DNA of 64,000 nt from Prauserella muralis (GCF_003202285.1 NZ_MASW01000001.1:248001-312000); one strand, 5' to 3'. Counted from the first letter of the stretch, positions 41,490 through 51,765 are shown. Numbers and translations: made by a program. Notes: a model not told the origin generated them from the letters alone.

Positions 41490-43001
41490 ATGAAACTCCG
41501 GCCGCGCGCGAGAACGGTGATCAACCGGCACGCGTGGCAGATCCTGGAAGCACCGGCCGACGATCACAACGACAAGCGAACCCCCCGCCAGCACCGGGGT
41601 CGCAAGCCGCGCCAGCGGGCGTGGCACATTCTCGAGGCACCGACCGGGGAACTGCCTGCCGTCGAACCCACGGCGGCCATGGGTCCTCAGCTACCCGACG
41701 AGGCGACCGTCCACCTGGTGCTGGATCTCGTCGTGCGCATCGGCGAGGTCCAGATGGCCAGCGGCGCTGGCGCCTCCGACGTGACGGCGACGATTCTGGC
41801 GCTGACCCGGGCCCTGGGTCTACCTCACTGTGAGGTCGACGTCATTTTCACGTCGATCACGGTCAGCTGTCACCGGGGCAGTGACCTGCCTCCGGTCACG
41901 GCCGTGCGCGTGGTGCGTTCGCGCAGCCTCGACTACACGCGGCTTTCCGACACCGAGCGGCTGGTCCAGCAGTTGCTGCGCAACCGGATCAGCACCGAGG
42001 AGGCCTACACCGAGCTGCACCGCATCACCAACGCGACGCACCCGTACCCGCGCTGGGTCGCGACGCTGGCCTGGGGTGGCATGGCGGCCTCCATCACCAT
42101 GCTGCTCGGCGGCACCGGGTGGGCCTCGCTCGTCGCGTTCGTGATCAGTGCCGTCGTCGACCGGGTGGGCAGGCTGCTGAACAAGGTGCGGCTGCCGTTC
42201 TTCTTCCAGCAGGTGATGGGCGGGTTCGTGGCGACGCTCTCCGCGATCGCGATCGTCAACCTGGAGTTCTTCCCCCTGGACAAACCGACGCTTGTGGTGG
42301 CCGCCGCCCTGACCGTGTTGCTGTCCGGCCTGTCCACTGTGTCCGCCGTGCAGGACGCCATCACGGGCTACTACGTCACGGCGGCGGGCAGAACGCTCGA
42401 GGTGGTGCTGATGAGTGCCGGGCTCATCAGCGGTGTCGCGTTCGCCATCAACGTCGCGGCGAGCCTGGGCGCGTCCCGCACCCCGGCGCCGTGGGTGCCC
42501 AGCCTGGATGCGCTGAACCTGCTGATCGTGGTGCTGGCGGGCTGCGGCGCGGCGGCGTGCTTCGCGCTGGCGTCGTACTCGCGGCTGCGGCCGCTGCTCG
42601 TGGCGGCGGTGGCCGGAGCCGTCGGCGCGTTCGCCTACGGCCTGCTCACCGGATTCGGCGCGAGCCAGATCCTCGCCTCCGCGACCGCGGCCACGCTCGT
42701 CGGTCTCGGCGGCGGAGTCCTGTCCCGCAGGCTCAGGGTCACCCCGCTCGTGGTGGCCGTGTCCGGAATCACGCCGCTGCTTCCCGGCCTCGCGACCTAC
42801 CGCGGGCTGTCGGAGCTGGCCGACGGCGGCGACATCAGCACCTTGATGGGCGCGGTCGCGATCGGGCTGGCACTGGCCGCGGGAGTGGTGCTCGGGGAGT
42901 TCCTCGCGCAACCGCTCCGGACCGGTCTCGGGCGGCTGGAACGCAAGCTGGCGGGCCCCCGGATGGCCGGTCCCCTCGATCCTGGCCGCCGCCTGGACTG
43001 A
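41490..43001 (+). CDS. Threonine/serine exporter family protein (ThrE-like)
   Basis: This 503-aa inner-membrane protein has an N-terminal ThrE domain (about residues 75-300, IGEVQMASGAGASDVTATIL being the family signature, with SITVSCHR) and a C-terminal ThrE_2 membrane domain (about 325-480). About ten helices are predicted overall. Corynebacterium ThrE exports threonine and serine. The extended hydrophilic N-terminus contains two copies of a HAWQILEAP/RAWHILEAP segment near residues 14-22 and 43-51. The ATG follows a GGAGG site. Confidence 0.88.
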   Translation: MKLRPRARTVINRHAWQILEAPADDHNDKRTPRQHRGRKPRQRAWHILEAPTGELPAVEPTAAMGPQLPDEATVHLVLDLVVRIGEVQMASGAGASDVTATILALTRALGLPHCEVDVIFTSITVSCHRGSDLPPVTAVRVVRSRSLDYTRLSDTERLVQQLLRNRISTEEAYTELHRITNATHPYPRWVATLAWGGMAASITMLLGGTGWASLVAFVISAVVDRVGRLLNKVRLPFFFQQVMGGFVATLSAIAIVNLEFFPLDKPTLVVAAALTVLLSGLSTVSAVQDAITGYYVTAAGRTLEVVLMSAGLISGVAFAINVAASLGASRTPAPWVPSLDALNLLIVVLAGCGAAACFALASYSRLRPLLVAAVAGAVGAFAYGLLTGFGASQILASATAATLVGLGGGVLSRRLRVTPLVVAVSGITPLLPGLATYRGLSELADGGDISTLMGAVAIGLALAAGVVLGEFLAQPLRTGLGRLERKLAGPRMAGPLDPGRRLD

Positions 43002-43025
43002 CGTTGTCGCGATAGTGTTCTAGGT

Positions 43026-44477
43026 ATGCCGACCTCGGGAACGACGGAGACATCTGAGGCCAGAGCCGAGTTCGTGGTCGTCGCCAACCGGTTACCCGTC
43101 GACCTCGAACGCGGGGCCGACGGCACCCAGCGCTGGACACAGAGCCCCGGCGGGCTCGTGTCCGCGCTGGAGCCGTTCCTTCGTTCCCGCAAGGGCGCCT
43201 GGGTCGGCTGGCCCGGTGTCCCCGACGTGGAGGTCGAGGAGTTCACCGACGACGGCCTTGTGCTGCATCCGGTCACGCTCACGTCCACCGATGTCCGCGA
43301 CTACTACGAGGGTTTCTCCAACGCCACCTTGTGGCCGCTCTACCACGACGTCGTCGCCAGGCCGATCTTCGACCGGAGCTGGTGGGAGGCCTACGTGCGG
43401 GTGAACCGGCGCTTCGCCGAGGCCAGCGCGGCCGTCGCGGGCGAGGGCGCCACCGTGTGGGTGCAGGACTACCAGCTGCAGCTCGTGCCGACCATGCTGC
43501 GCGAGCTGCGGCCGGACCTGCGCATCGGCTTCTTCCTGCACATCCCGTTCCCTCCGGTCGAGCTGTTCATGCAGATGCCGTGGCGGGCGGAGATCGTGCG
43601 CGGGCTCATCGGCGCCGATCTCGTCGGGTTCCACCGGCCGGGTGGCGCGCAGAACTTCCTCTGGCTGGCCCGGCAGCTGATCGGGCTGGAGCCGAGCCGT
43701 GGCTCGGTGGGCGTGCGCTCCAGGCCGGGCATGGTGCAGGTCGGCGACCGCACGGTGCGGGTCGGGGCGTTCCCCATCTCCATCGACGCGGCCGGGCTGG
43801 ACGCGCTCTCGCGCACCAAGGAGGTGGCCGAGCGGGCCGCGCAGGTCCGCAGCGACCTCGGCGACCCGAGGACGATCCTGCTCGGCGTCGACCGGCTCGA
43901 CTACACCAAGGGCATCGACCTGCGCCTGCAGGCCTTCCACGAGCTCCTGCAGGAGGGCAGGGTCAAGCCGGAGGAGGTCACCTTCGTCCAGCTGGCCACG
44001 CCGAGCCGCGAGCGTGTCGAGCACTACCAGCAGATGCGCTCGGAGATCGAGCAGATGGTGGGCCGCATCAACGGCGAGTTCGCCCGGGTCGGCCATCCCG
44101 TCGTGCACTACCTGCACCAGTCGGTGAACCGCAAGGAGCTCGCGGCCTTCTTCTCGGCGGCCGACGTCATGGTGGTCACGCCACTACGCGATGGGATGAA
44201 TCTCGTCTGCAAGGAGTACGTCGCCTGCAGGCACGACCTCGGCGGCGCGCTCGTGCTGTCCGAGTTCGCCGGGGCCGCCGCTGAGCTGAGCAGCGCTTTC
44301 CTGGTCAACCCGCACGATCTGGACGGGGTGAAGAACGCCCTCGAACAGGCCATTACGCTCGACCCCGCGGAAGGTCGGCGTAGGATGCGCGCCTTACGTC
44401 GTCAGGTCCTGACGCACGACGTCGACAGGTGGGCGCGCTCGTTCCTCGAAGCTCTCGGGTCCGAGACGGCCGCCTGA
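43026..44477 (+). CDS. otsA: Alpha,alpha-trehalose-phosphate synthase (OtsA)
   Basis: This cytosolic GT20 glycosyltransferase (483 aa) makes trehalose 6-phosphate from a nucleotide-glucose donor and glucose 6-phosphate. The N-terminal [13 protein letters not shown] near residues 18-30 binds sugar phosphate. [28 protein letters not shown] near 163-175 and [14 protein letters not shown] follow, then the donor-binding [12 protein letters not shown] near 288-299 and [16 protein letters not shown] near 382-397. It is complete and of normal length. The OtsB-type fusion gene follows after 37 bp. Confidence 0.95.
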   Translation: MPTSGTTETSEARAEFVVVANRLPVDLERGADGTQRWTQSPGGLVSALEPFLRSRKGAWVGWPGVPDVEVEEFTDDGLVLHPVTLTSTDVRDYYEGFSNATLWPLYHDVVARPIFDRSWWEAYVRVNRRFAEASAAVAGEGATVWVQDYQLQLVPTMLRELRPDLRIGFFLHIPFPPVELFMQMPWRAEIVRGLIGADLVGFHRPGGAQNFLWLARQLIGLEPSRGSVGVRSRPGMVQVGDRTVRVGAFPISIDAAGLDALSRTKEVAERAAQVRSDLGDPRTILLGVDRLDYTKGIDLRLQAFHELLQEGRVKPEEVTFVQLATPSRERVEHYQQMRSEIEQMVGRINGEFARVGHPVVHYLHQSVNRKELAAFFSAADVMVVTPLRDGMNLVCKEYVACRHDLGGALVLSEFAGAAAELSSAFLVNPHDLDGVKNALEQAITLDPAEGRRRMRALRRQVLTHDVDRWARSFLEALGSETAA

Positions 44478-44514
44478 TCCCCAGAGACACTGCGAAGCTC
44501 CTTAAGGAGGAGTG

Positions 44515-47043
44515 TTGACCGCCGAGGCCCTGCCCGCTGAGCTGCGGCGTGCGATCATGCAGATCGCGCGGACGCCGCGCCTGCTGGTCGCCTGCGACTA
44601 CGACGGCACACTGGCGCCGATCATGGAGAACCCGGACGAGGCCCGCCCGCGTCCCGAGTCGGTCGGAGCGCTGCGCTCGCTCGCGAGCCTGCATGAGACG
44701 ACCGCCGCCGTGATCTCCGGCCGCGCCCTGCGTGACCTCGCCACGCTCTCCAGACTTCCCTCCGAGGTGCACCTCGTCGGCAGCCACGGCTCCGAGTTCG
44801 ACATCGGCTTCGTGCACGAGCTCGACGCCGAGGCGCGCAACCTGCACCGGCGGGTCGAGGCGGAGCTCGATCGCATCGTCGACGGCGCGCCGGGCGCGGC
44901 GCTGGAGGTCAAGCCCGCGAGCATCGCCGTGCACGTCCGCCGCGCCTCCCGCGAGGACGCGCGGCGCATCATCGAGCAGGTCCACGGCGGCCCCTGCACC
45001 TGGGACGGCGTCTCCACCACCGACGGCAAGGAGGTGGTGGAGCTGTCCGTCGTGCAGACCAACAAGGGCAAGGCGCTCGACACGCTGCGCCACCAGGTGG
45101 GCGCGACGGCGGCGGTGTTCATCGGCGACGACGTCACGGACGAGAAGGCCTTCGCCCGGTTGTCCGGGCCGGACCTGGGGATCAAGGTCGGCGACGGCGA
45201 GAGCGCGGCCCAGTACCGGGTGCCGGACACCGAGCAGGTGGCCACCGTGCTGGCGTTCATGCTCGAGGAGCGGCGCAACTGGCTCTACGGCGAGCAGTCG
45301 CCGCCCATCGAGCGCCTCTCGATGCTCGCCTCGGCGCGCTCGGTGGCTCTCGTCACGCCGGATGCGAAGCTGACCTGGCTGTGCCACCCGGGACCCGACG
45401 CGCCGGCCGTGTTCGCCGACCTGCTCGGCGGCGAGAGCGCGGGGCACTTCACCATCAAGCCGCACCGCAACGGTCTGCCGCTCGGCCAGCGCTACCTGCC
45501 CAACACCATGACCGTCGAGACCCGCTGGTCGCGGCTTCTGGTCACCGACTACCTGGAACCGGAGAGCCCGGCGCACCGCACCGACCTGGTGCGCGTCATC
45601 TCCGGGGAGGCGCCCGCGTCGATCGTGTTCGCGCCGCGGCCCGAGTTCGGTGGTGTGCCCGTGCGGCTGCTGCAGGAGGAGGACGGCCTGCGGGTGCTGG
45701 GCACCTCCGAGCCGTTCGTGCTCCGTGCGCCCGGTGTGACGTGGCAGATCACCAGCGACGGTCTGCACGACACGGCGAGTGCGCTGGTGCAGCCGGAGCC
45801 GGACAAGCCGGTCGTGCTCGAGCTGCGCTGCGGCACCACCGACCTCGGCCCGCACGAGCTGCCGGAGATCGAACGGCGCGCGATCGCGGGCGAGTACTGG
45901 AGCTCCTGGTCCTCCACACTGAAGCTGCCCGCCGTGGAACCGGAGCTGGTGGCACGTTCCGCGCTGACGTTGCGCGGGCTCGCCGACATGGAGACCGGCG
46001 GCGTGATGGCCGCCGCCACCACCTCGCTGCCCGAGGAGATCGGCGGCGTCCGCAACTGGGACTACCGCTACTGCTGGATCCGCGACGGCGCCATGACCGT
46101 GCGGGAGCTGGTCATGCTCGGCTCGCTGGAGGAGGCGGAGGGCTTTCTGCGCTGGCTGCACGGCGTGCTCGCCACGCTGGCCGGTCCTGAGCGGCTGCAC
46201 CCGCTGTACACGCTGGGCGGGGCGCAGCTCGGCGCCGAGGCCGTGATCGACTCGCTGCCGGGCTACAAGGGCTCGCGGCCCGTGCGCGTCGGCAACCTGG
46301 CCAACCACCAGGTGCAGCTGGACGTGTTCGGGCCCGTGGTGGAGCTGGTGGTGACACTGGCCGAGGCCCGGGGGGAGCTGCACGACGCGGACTGGCAGAT
46401 GGTGCGCGCCATGGCCGAGGCCGTGAAGCGGCGCTGGAACGAGCCCGACCACGGCATCTGGGAGGAGCGGCACATGCCGCGCCACCGGGTGTACTCGCGG
46501 GTGATGTGCTGGCTGACCCTGGACAGGGCGATCAAGCTCGCCGAGGTCTACGACCGCCCGGTGCCGAACGGCTGGCCGGAGCTGCGCGACACCATCGCCG
46601 CCGACGTGCTGGAGCACGGCTGGAACTCCGAGGTGCGTGCGTTCACCACCGCCTACGACGGCACCGACCTGGACGCCGCCTCGCTGTTCGTGGGGCTGGC
46701 CGGGCTGATCGACCCGCAGGATGAGCGGTTCCAGTCCACGGTGACGGCGATCGAGGCGGAGCTGCGCAGCGGGTCGACCGTGTACCGCTACCACCGCGAC
46801 GACGGCCTGCCCGGCGGCGAGGGCGGCTTCCATCTGTGCGCGGCGTGGATGATCGAGGCGTACCTGCTGACCGGCAGGCGCACCGAGGCGCAGGAGCTGT
46901 TCGAGCAGCTGGTGGACGCTGCGGGCCCCACGGGCCTGCTGCCGGAGCAGTACGACCCGGTGGCGGAGCGCTCACTGGGCAACCATCCGCAGGCCTACTC
47001 CCACATCGGCCTGATCCGCTGCGCACGCCTGCTCGCCCAGTAG
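44515..47043 (+). CDS. otsB: Trehalose-phosphatase fused to a GH15 glycosidase (OtsB-GH15)
   Basis: This 842-aa protein combines a HAD-type trehalose-6-phosphate phosphatase (about residues 1-235; DYDGTLAPI nucleophile motif near 24-32 and FIGDDVTDEKAF near 202-213) with a GH15 glucoamylase/trehalase-like (alpha/alpha)6 domain (about 250-840). The GH15 part has NWDYRYCWIRDGAMT near 511-525, HGIWEERHMPRH near 642-653 and GEGGFHLCAAWM near 766-777. One half makes trehalose; GH15 homologues can cleave it. A TTG start 4 bases after AAGGAGG is preferred to GTG one codon upstream. Confidence 0.9.
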   Translation: MTAEALPAELRRAIMQIARTPRLLVACDYDGTLAPIMENPDEARPRPESVGALRSLASLHETTAAVISGRALRDLATLSRLPSEVHLVGSHGSEFDIGFVHELDAEARNLHRRVEAELDRIVDGAPGAALEVKPASIAVHVRRASREDARRIIEQVHGGPCTWDGVSTTDGKEVVELSVVQTNKGKALDTLRHQVGATAAVFIGDDVTDEKAFARLSGPDLGIKVGDGESAAQYRVPDTEQVATVLAFMLEERRNWLYGEQSPPIERLSMLASARSVALVTPDAKLTWLCHPGPDAPAVFADLLGGESAGHFTIKPHRNGLPLGQRYLPNTMTVETRWSRLLVTDYLEPESPAHRTDLVRVISGEAPASIVFAPRPEFGGVPVRLLQEEDGLRVLGTSEPFVLRAPGVTWQITSDGLHDTASALVQPEPDKPVVLELRCGTTDLGPHELPEIERRAIAGEYWSSWSSTLKLPAVEPELVARSALTLRGLADMETGGVMAAATTSLPEEIGGVRNWDYRYCWIRDGAMTVRELVMLGSLEEAEGFLRWLHGVLATLAGPERLHPLYTLGGAQLGAEAVIDSLPGYKGSRPVRVGNLANHQVQLDVFGPVVELVVTLAEARGELHDADWQMVRAMAEAVKRRWNEPDHGIWEERHMPRHRVYSRVMCWLTLDRAIKLAEVYDRPVPNGWPELRDTIAADVLEHGWNSEVRAFTTAYDGTDLDAASLFVGLAGLIDPQDERFQSTVTAIEAELRSGSTVYRYHRDDGLPGGEGGFHLCAAWMIEAYLLTGRRTEAQELFEQLVDAAGPTGLLPEQYDPVAERSLGNHPQAYSHIGLIRCARLLAQ

Positions 47044-47090
47044 CCTGTGTGAGCTGCGCCACAAAATGCCCCGGACTCCGACATCAGGCC

Positions 47091-47121
47091 GTCCCGGTCG
47101 CGTCACATCCGCGACCGGGAC
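47091..47121. terminator. Bidirectional terminator between the OtsB-GH15 and radA genes
   Basis: A perfect 12-bp stem, GTCCCGGTCGCG with CGCGACCGGGAC, closes a seven-base loop. It lies midway between two convergent genes and can serve both. Confidence 0.85.
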
Positions 47122-47165
47122 GTCAGCACGGGTCCGGGGTGTCGTCGGGGGACATCCCGGCCCCG

Positions 47166-48536
47166 TCAGTCCATCGGCACGTACTGCACGGCGTACAGGG
47201 CGCGGCTCAGGTCGCTCACCTCGAGGGTCTTGATACCGTCAGGCAGCGGGCCGGGGTCCGGGGGCACGAGGGCGTGGGTGAAGCCCAGCCGCACGGCCTC
47301 CGCCAGGCGCCTGCCGACGCCGGTGACCCTGCGCACCTCGCCGGCAAGGCCCACCTCGCCGATCGCCACGAGCCGCGGTGACAGGGCGACGTCCTCGCAC
47401 GCCGACCGCACGGCCAGGGCCACCGCCAGGTCGACGGCGGGTTCGGTGACCTTCATCCCGCCGACCGTGGCCGTGTAGACGTCCTTGCCCTTGAACTGCG
47501 TGTCGGCGCGCTTCTCGAGCACGGCGAGCACCATGCTCACCCGCGCGGAGTCGAGGCCGCTCACGGCCCGCCTCGGCTGCGGCAGCGCCGAGTCGCCCAC
47601 GAGTGCCTGCACCTCGCACAGCAGCGGGCGTTTGCCCTCGACGGTGACCGTCACGGCCGTGCCCGCCACCGCCTCGGTGTGCCGGTTGAGGAACAGCCCG
47701 GACGGGTCGGGAACGCCGACGATGCCGTCGTCGCGCAGTTCGAAGCAGCCGATCTCGTCGGCGGCGCCGAAGCGGTTCTTCACGCCGCGCACCATGCGCA
47801 ACGTCGAGTGGCGGTCGCCCTCGAACTGGAGCACGACGTCGACGAGATGCTCCAGCACGCGCGGCCCGGCCACGGAGCCGTCCTTGGTGACATGCCCCAC
47901 CAGCACCACGGGAAGGCCGCGCTCCTTGGCGAGCGCCACGAGGCCCGCGGCCACGGCCCGCACCTGGGTCACGCCGCCAGGAGCGCCCTCCGCCTGCGGC
48001 GACGTCATGGTCTGCACGGAGTCGACGATGAGCAGGCCCGGCTTGACGTCGTCGACGTGGCCGAGCACGGCCGACAGGTCGCTCTCGGCGGCCAGGAACA
48101 TCCGCTCGTGGACGTTGCCGGTGCGCTCGGCCCGCAGCCGGACCTGTCCGGCGGACTCCTCTCCGGTCACGTACAGGGCCGCGCTGTCGGCTCCGGCGGC
48201 CCACTGGTAGGCGACCTCCAGCAGCAGGGTCGACTTGCCGACCCCGGGCTCACCGGCCAGCAGGACCACGACCCCGGGGACGAGGCCGCCCCCGAGCACG
48301 CGATCGAGTTCCGAGACCCCTGTCTGGCGCGCGCGGGACGTCTCGATGTCCACCTGGGCGATCGGCCGCGCGGGCGCGCTCGGCGCACCGGCCGCCACCC
48401 GGGCGAGCGCCGGGCGCCCTTCGCCACGTTCCTCGATGGTGCCCCACGCCTGGCACTCGGGGCAGCGGCCCACCCACTTCGCGACCTCGATGCCGCACTC
48501 GGCACACCGGTAGCTCGTCGTTGCCTTCTTCGCCAC
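47166..48536 (-). CDS. radA: DNA repair protein RadA
   Basis: This 456-aa protein is a RecA-like helicase that promotes branch migration in recombination. An N-terminal zinc finger (CAECGIEVAKWVGRCPECQAWG by its cysteines C10, C13, C24, C27) precedes the RecA core with Walker A GEPGVGKSTLL near 94-104 and Walker B LLIVDSVQTM near 166-175. The RadA signature KNRFGAADEIG lies near 270-280, and a Lon-protease-like C-terminal domain covers about 300-450. Length and order are standard. Confidence 0.96.
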   Translation of the reverse strand: MAKKATTSYRCAECGIEVAKWVGRCPECQAWGTIEERGEGRPALARVAAGAPSAPARPIAQVDIETSRARQTGVSELDRVLGGGLVPGVVVLLAGEPGVGKSTLLLEVAYQWAAGADSAALYVTGEESAGQVRLRAERTGNVHERMFLAAESDLSAVLGHVDDVKPGLLIVDSVQTMTSPQAEGAPGGVTQVRAVAAGLVALAKERGLPVVLVGHVTKDGSVAGPRVLEHLVDVVLQFEGDRHSTLRMVRGVKNRFGAADEIGCFELRDDGIVGVPDPSGLFLNRHTEAVAGTAVTVTVEGKRPLLCEVQALVGDSALPQPRRAVSGLDSARVSMVLAVLEKRADTQFKGKDVYTATVGGMKVTEPAVDLAVALAVRSACEDVALSPRLVAIGEVGLAGEVRRVTGVGRRLAEAVRLGFTHALVPPDPGPLPDGIKTLEVSDLSRALYAVQYVPMD

Positions 48537-48586
48537 GCGCCGACCGTAGCCGCAACCCCCGACAGCGCGTAGCGGGCTCGAAGGCC

Positions 48587-49132
48587 TCAGTGACCGCCTT
48601 CGGCCTCGTGGCCCTCCTCCGACTCCCGTGGCTCGTCCGGCGCCGAGATCGGCAGCTCGACCTCCACCGGGCCCGCGTCACGGAACGTGAACGTGGCATC
48701 CACGGTCTGTCCGGGGCGCACCTGCCGCTTCAGTCCTTCCAGGACGATCTCGGCGTGCAGGCGGTTGTCCAGACCGGGTGCCGCCGGGCCGACCACGAGC
48801 GTCGAGTCGGCGGGCACGGCACGGTCGCCCGTGACGGAGACGCCGGACGCGGCCGGGGAGCTCACCGACACCAGCTGGTCGTTGGTGCCGCCCTGGTTGA
48901 CGATGCTCAGCATCACCTCGGCGTTGGCGCCCTGGACGTAGGCGGCGGGCTGGGTGCCCTCCGGGTAGGCGAGCTCGGCGTCGCGAATGGCGATGTTGCC
49001 GGACTGCGCGTTGGCCCCGTTGATCGCCGCCGCCTGGGTGTCCGTCTGTGTGATCTGACCGGCCCCGCATCCCGTGAGGAACAACGCGGCACCGAGGCCG
49101 AGCACGGCCGCGCCCAGCATGCGACGTTTCAC
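48587..49132 (-). CDS. LpqE-like lipoprotein (DUF461/PCuAC-like)
   Basis: This 181-aa lipoprotein has signal peptide and lipobox LFLTGC (cysteine near residue 22). A beta-sandwich of the copper-chaperone PCu(A)C/DUF461 kind follows (about 45-165), although the histidine-methionine copper motif is not evident. The tail is rich in Glu/His. In mycobacteria lpqE is likewise beside carD, divergent as here, so this is a conserved pairing. Confidence 0.83.
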   Translation of the reverse strand: MKRRMLGAAVLGLGAALFLTGCGAGQITQTDTQAAAINGANAQSGNIAIRDAELAYPEGTQPAAYVQGANAEVMLSIVNQGGTNDQLVSVSSPAASGVSVTGDRAVPADSTLVVGPAAPGLDNRLHAEIVLEGLKRQVRPGQTVDATFTFRDAGPVEVELPISAPDEPRESEEGHEAEGGH

Positions 49133-49442
49133 TTCTCGAGTCCTTCCTACCTAGGGTCATGCCCTGCCGCGCAGACTATCCCGCTGCCCCATCGGCCCCG
49201 GCACGTGGTAGCCGTCTCCGGTGGCGCCGCTCACCTCCGGCCACGGGAAATAGTCCACAGTGGATTTTACAGCCCGCGGGAATCGTATCGCCGCCCCACC
49301 TGCGTGAGTACGCGAATTGCCGGTTTGTCAACCCCCGGCGCCCGGCTCATCAGGCCACTGACCTGCGAGGACGAGTGCGGGTGGCTGGTTGCACCTTGAG
49401 GCTCCGTGCTAAGCTTGATACAGCGAAAGGGGCAGAGGACAC
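49133..49442. promoter_or_regulatory. Divergent promoter region of the lpqE-like and carD genes
   Basis: This 310-bp gap has no gene. For carD a candidate extended -10, TGCTAAGCT, lies at 49407-49415 with a weak TTGCAC 15 bp upstream at 49389-49394, and GAAAGGGGCAGAGGA precedes the ATG. No clear promoter is visible for the lipoprotein side. Confidence 0.4.
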
Positions 49443-49934
49443 ATGGTTTTCAAGGTCGGAGAGACCGTCGTCTACCCGCACCACGGTGCCGCACTCATCG
49501 AAGCGATCGAGACACGCGTGATCAAGGGCGAGGAGAAGCAGTACCTCGTCCTCAAAGTCGCGCAGGGTGATCTCACGGTTCGCGTTCCCGCAGACAACGC
49601 CGAGATCGTCGGCGTGCGTGATGTCGTGGGCCAGGACGGACTGAACCGCGTTTTCGACGTGCTGCGGGCTCCGCACACCGACGAGCCCACGAACTGGTCC
49701 CGTCGGTACAAGGCCAACCTGGAGAAGCTCGCCTCCGGCGATGTGAACAAGGTGGCCGAAGTGGTGCGCGACCTCTGGCGGCGTGAGAAGGACCGTGGCC
49801 TTTCCGCAGGTGAGAAGCGGATGCTGGCCAAGGCGCGGCAGATACTGGTGAGTGAGCTGGCGCTAGCCGAGGGCACCGACGAGGGCAAGGCCGAGGTGCT
49901 TCTCGACGAGGTCCTGGAAACCGCGGCGGTCTAG
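49443..49934 (+). CDS. carD: RNA polymerase-binding transcription factor CarD
   Basis: This 163-aa regulator stabilises the open promoter complex at rRNA and other promoters. The N-terminal Tudor-like domain (about residues 1-60, [20 protein letters not shown] by its core VVYPHHGAA) binds the beta subunit. The C-terminal helical domain (about 65-160) carries the tryptophan wedge in [13 protein letters not shown]. Size and residues match mycobacterial CarD. It is the first gene of a conserved cluster with ispD and ispF. Confidence 0.97.
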   Translation: MVFKVGETVVYPHHGAALIEAIETRVIKGEEKQYLVLKVAQGDLTVRVPADNAEIVGVRDVVGQDGLNRVFDVLRAPHTDEPTNWSRRYKANLEKLASGDVNKVAEVVRDLWRREKDRGLSAGEKRMLAKARQILVSELALAEGTDEGKAEVLLDEVLETAAV

Positions 49935-49939
49935 CAACT

Positions 49940-50587
49940 CTGAACGTCATCGCACTGGTTCCCCTCGGCGATCGGGACGAGCACCATTCCGGAGCACTGC
50001 TCCGGTTCCGGGGTGAGCCGCTGCTGTCGCATGCCGTGCGCGGCCTGCTGAGATCCGGGGTGGTGGACCGGGTCGTGGTGGCAGGTCCGGCACGGCACAA
50101 AGCCGCGTACTCGGAGGCCGTCGAGCCGGCCGGGGACACGCGGGCGCAGGTTGTCGCCGGGGCCGCCGGCCGCGCCGATTCGGTGCGGTCGGCGCTCACG
50201 GCGAGCGCTGCGCAGCCGTCGGACGTCGTGCTCGTGCACGACCCGGCGAGGCCGTTCACCCCGGCCACGACCATCCGTGCCGTCGTCGAGGAGGTGCGGG
50301 CGGGGGCCGTCGCGGCCGTCCCCGTCGAGCCGGTCACGGACACCATCAAGGTCGTCGACTCCGACGACGTCATCCGCGGCACCCGCGATCGCGGGGGGCT
50401 GCGCTCGGTCCAGGCTCCGCAGGCCTTCCTCGCCAAGGTGCTGCTCGGTGCGCACTCGGCCGACCCGCTCGCCGAGCTGGGCGCGGAGGTGCACACCGTC
50501 ACCGGCCATCCGCACGGCATGCGGCTGGCGACCCCGTTCGACCTGGCTGTCGTGGAGGCGCTGCTCACCGCGGAGGGCACCCCGTGA
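49940..50587 (+). CDS. ispD: 2-C-methyl-D-erythritol 4-phosphate cytidylyltransferase (IspD), atypical N-terminus
   Basis: IspD transfers CMP to methylerythritol phosphate in the MEP isoprenoid pathway. The protein (215 aa) keeps [10 protein letters not shown] near residues 98-107, PVTDTIKVV near 128-136 and the C-terminal [15 protein letters not shown]. The usual glycine-rich CTP loop with its Pro-Lys is replaced by [18 protein letters not shown], and the TPQ motif reads QAPQAF. No ATG, GTG or TTG lies in frame before position 50036; a CTG at the start given here fits the conserved first strand. It lies 5 bp after carD and overlaps ispF by 4 bp. Confidence 0.82.
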   Translation: MNVIALVPLGDRDEHHSGALLRFRGEPLLSHAVRGLLRSGVVDRVVVAGPARHKAAYSEAVEPAGDTRAQVVAGAAGRADSVRSALTASAAQPSDVVLVHDPARPFTPATTIRAVVEEVRAGAVAAVPVEPVTDTIKVVDSDDVIRGTRDRGGLRSVQAPQAFLAKVLLGAHSADPLAELGAEVHTVTGHPHGMRLATPFDLAVVEALLTAEGTP

Positions 50588-51051
50588 GGATCGGCCAGGG
50601 CATCGACGTGCACCCCATCGAACCCGGGCGGGACTGCTGGGTCGCGGGGCTGCTGTGGGAGGGCGTCGACGGCTGCGCCGGCCATTCGGATGGTGACGTC
50701 GCCTCGCATGCCCTGTGTGACGCGCTGCTGTCGGCCGCCGGTCTCGGGGATCTGGGAGCCGTCTTCGGCACCGGTGACCCGCGCTGGGCAGGCGCCCACG
50801 GCGCGGAGCTGCTCGCCGAGGCGCGCAGGCGCGTCGAGGAGGCCGGATTCCGGCTCGGCAACGCCGTGGTGCAGGTGGTGGGCAACGCGCCGAGGATCGG
50901 AACGCGCCGCGACGAGGCGCAGCGCGTGCTCAGCGAGGCCGCGGGCGGGCCGGTGAGCGTGTCCGGGACCACCACCGACGGGCTCGGGCTGACCGGGCGT
51001 GGCGAGGGCATCGCCGCGATCGCGACGGCCCTGCTGCTGACGACTCGGTAG
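50584..51051 (+). CDS. ispF: 2-C-methyl-D-erythritol 2,4-cyclodiphosphate synthase (IspF)
   Basis: This 155-aa trimeric zinc enzyme of the MEP pathway has the zinc-binding [10 protein letters not shown] (residues 6-15), [17 protein letters not shown] near 33-49 and the CDP-binding end [16 protein letters not shown] near 131-146. All expected residues are present and the length is standard. Its GTG overlaps the IspD stop, as in the usual ispDF arrangement. Confidence 0.95.
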   Translation: MRIGQGIDVHPIEPGRDCWVAGLLWEGVDGCAGHSDGDVASHALCDALLSAAGLGDLGAVFGTGDPRWAGAHGAELLAEARRRVEEAGFRLGNAVVQVVGNAPRIGTRRDEAQRVLSEAAGGPVSVSGTTTDGLGLTGRGEGIAAIATALLLTTR

Positions 51052-51061
51052 CCTGGTTCCC

Positions 51062-51748
51062 GTGACGATCCAGGCCGTGATGTTCGACTTCTCCGGCACG
51101 CTGTTCCGGCTGGAACAGGACGAGACGTGGCTGGACGACCTGACCGACCACGAGGGCGATCCGCTCGACATCGAGGCGCAGGCCGAGCTGATGCGCAGGA
51201 TGACGGCGCCGGTGACCCAGGTCGTGGAGCTCGAGGGCGAACTCCAGCACGCGTGGGAGAACCGCGACCTCGACCCCGGGCTGCACCGGAAGGTCTACCT
51301 GGAGGTGCTGCGGCAGTCCGGGATCCCGCAGGTCGAGCAGGCGAAGGCGCTGTACAACCGGCTGATCGACCCCGCGGAGTGGACGCCCTACCCGGACACG
51401 GAGCCGGTGCTCAAGACACTCGCCGACCGGGGTGTGCGCGTGGGGGTGCTGAGCAACATCGCCTTCGACATCCGGCCCGCGTTCGCCGAGCGCGGGCTCG
51501 ACACCTATGTCGACGACTTCGTGCTGTCGTTCGAGGTGGGGGCCATCAAACCGGACCCGGCGATCTTCCGGATGCTGCTCGACCGGCTGGGCACGGCACC
51601 GGAGCGCACCCTCATGGTCGGTGACAGCAGGTCGGCCGACGGCGGAGCCCGCGAGCTGGGCTGCCCGTTCGCGCTGGTCGAGCCGCTGCCGACCGCCGAG
51701 CGGACCGACGGCCTGCTGACCGCCCTGCGCGAGCACGCCGTGCTCTGA
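51062..51748 (+). CDS. HAD-superfamily hydrolase
   Basis: This 228-aa phosphatase-like protein of the haloacid dehalogenase superfamily has nucleophile motif MFDFSGTLF near residues 7-15 (DxS in place of DxD, as in some dehalogenase-like members), motif [12 protein letters not shown] near 121-130, the lysine in [11 protein letters not shown] near 158-168 and motif [14 protein letters not shown] near 181-192. Substrate is unknown. It lies 10 bp after ispF and before cysS, probably in one operon. Confidence 0.9.
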   Translation: MTIQAVMFDFSGTLFRLEQDETWLDDLTDHEGDPLDIEAQAELMRRMTAPVTQVVELEGELQHAWENRDLDPGLHRKVYLEVLRQSGIPQVEQAKALYNRLIDPAEWTPYPDTEPVLKTLADRGVRVGVLSNIAFDIRPAFAERGLDTYVDDFVLSFEVGAIKPDPAIFRMLLDRLGTAPERTLMVGDSRSADGGARELGCPFALVEPLPTAERTDGLLTALREHAVL

Positions 51749-51765
51749 CCCGTACCATTTCGGGT

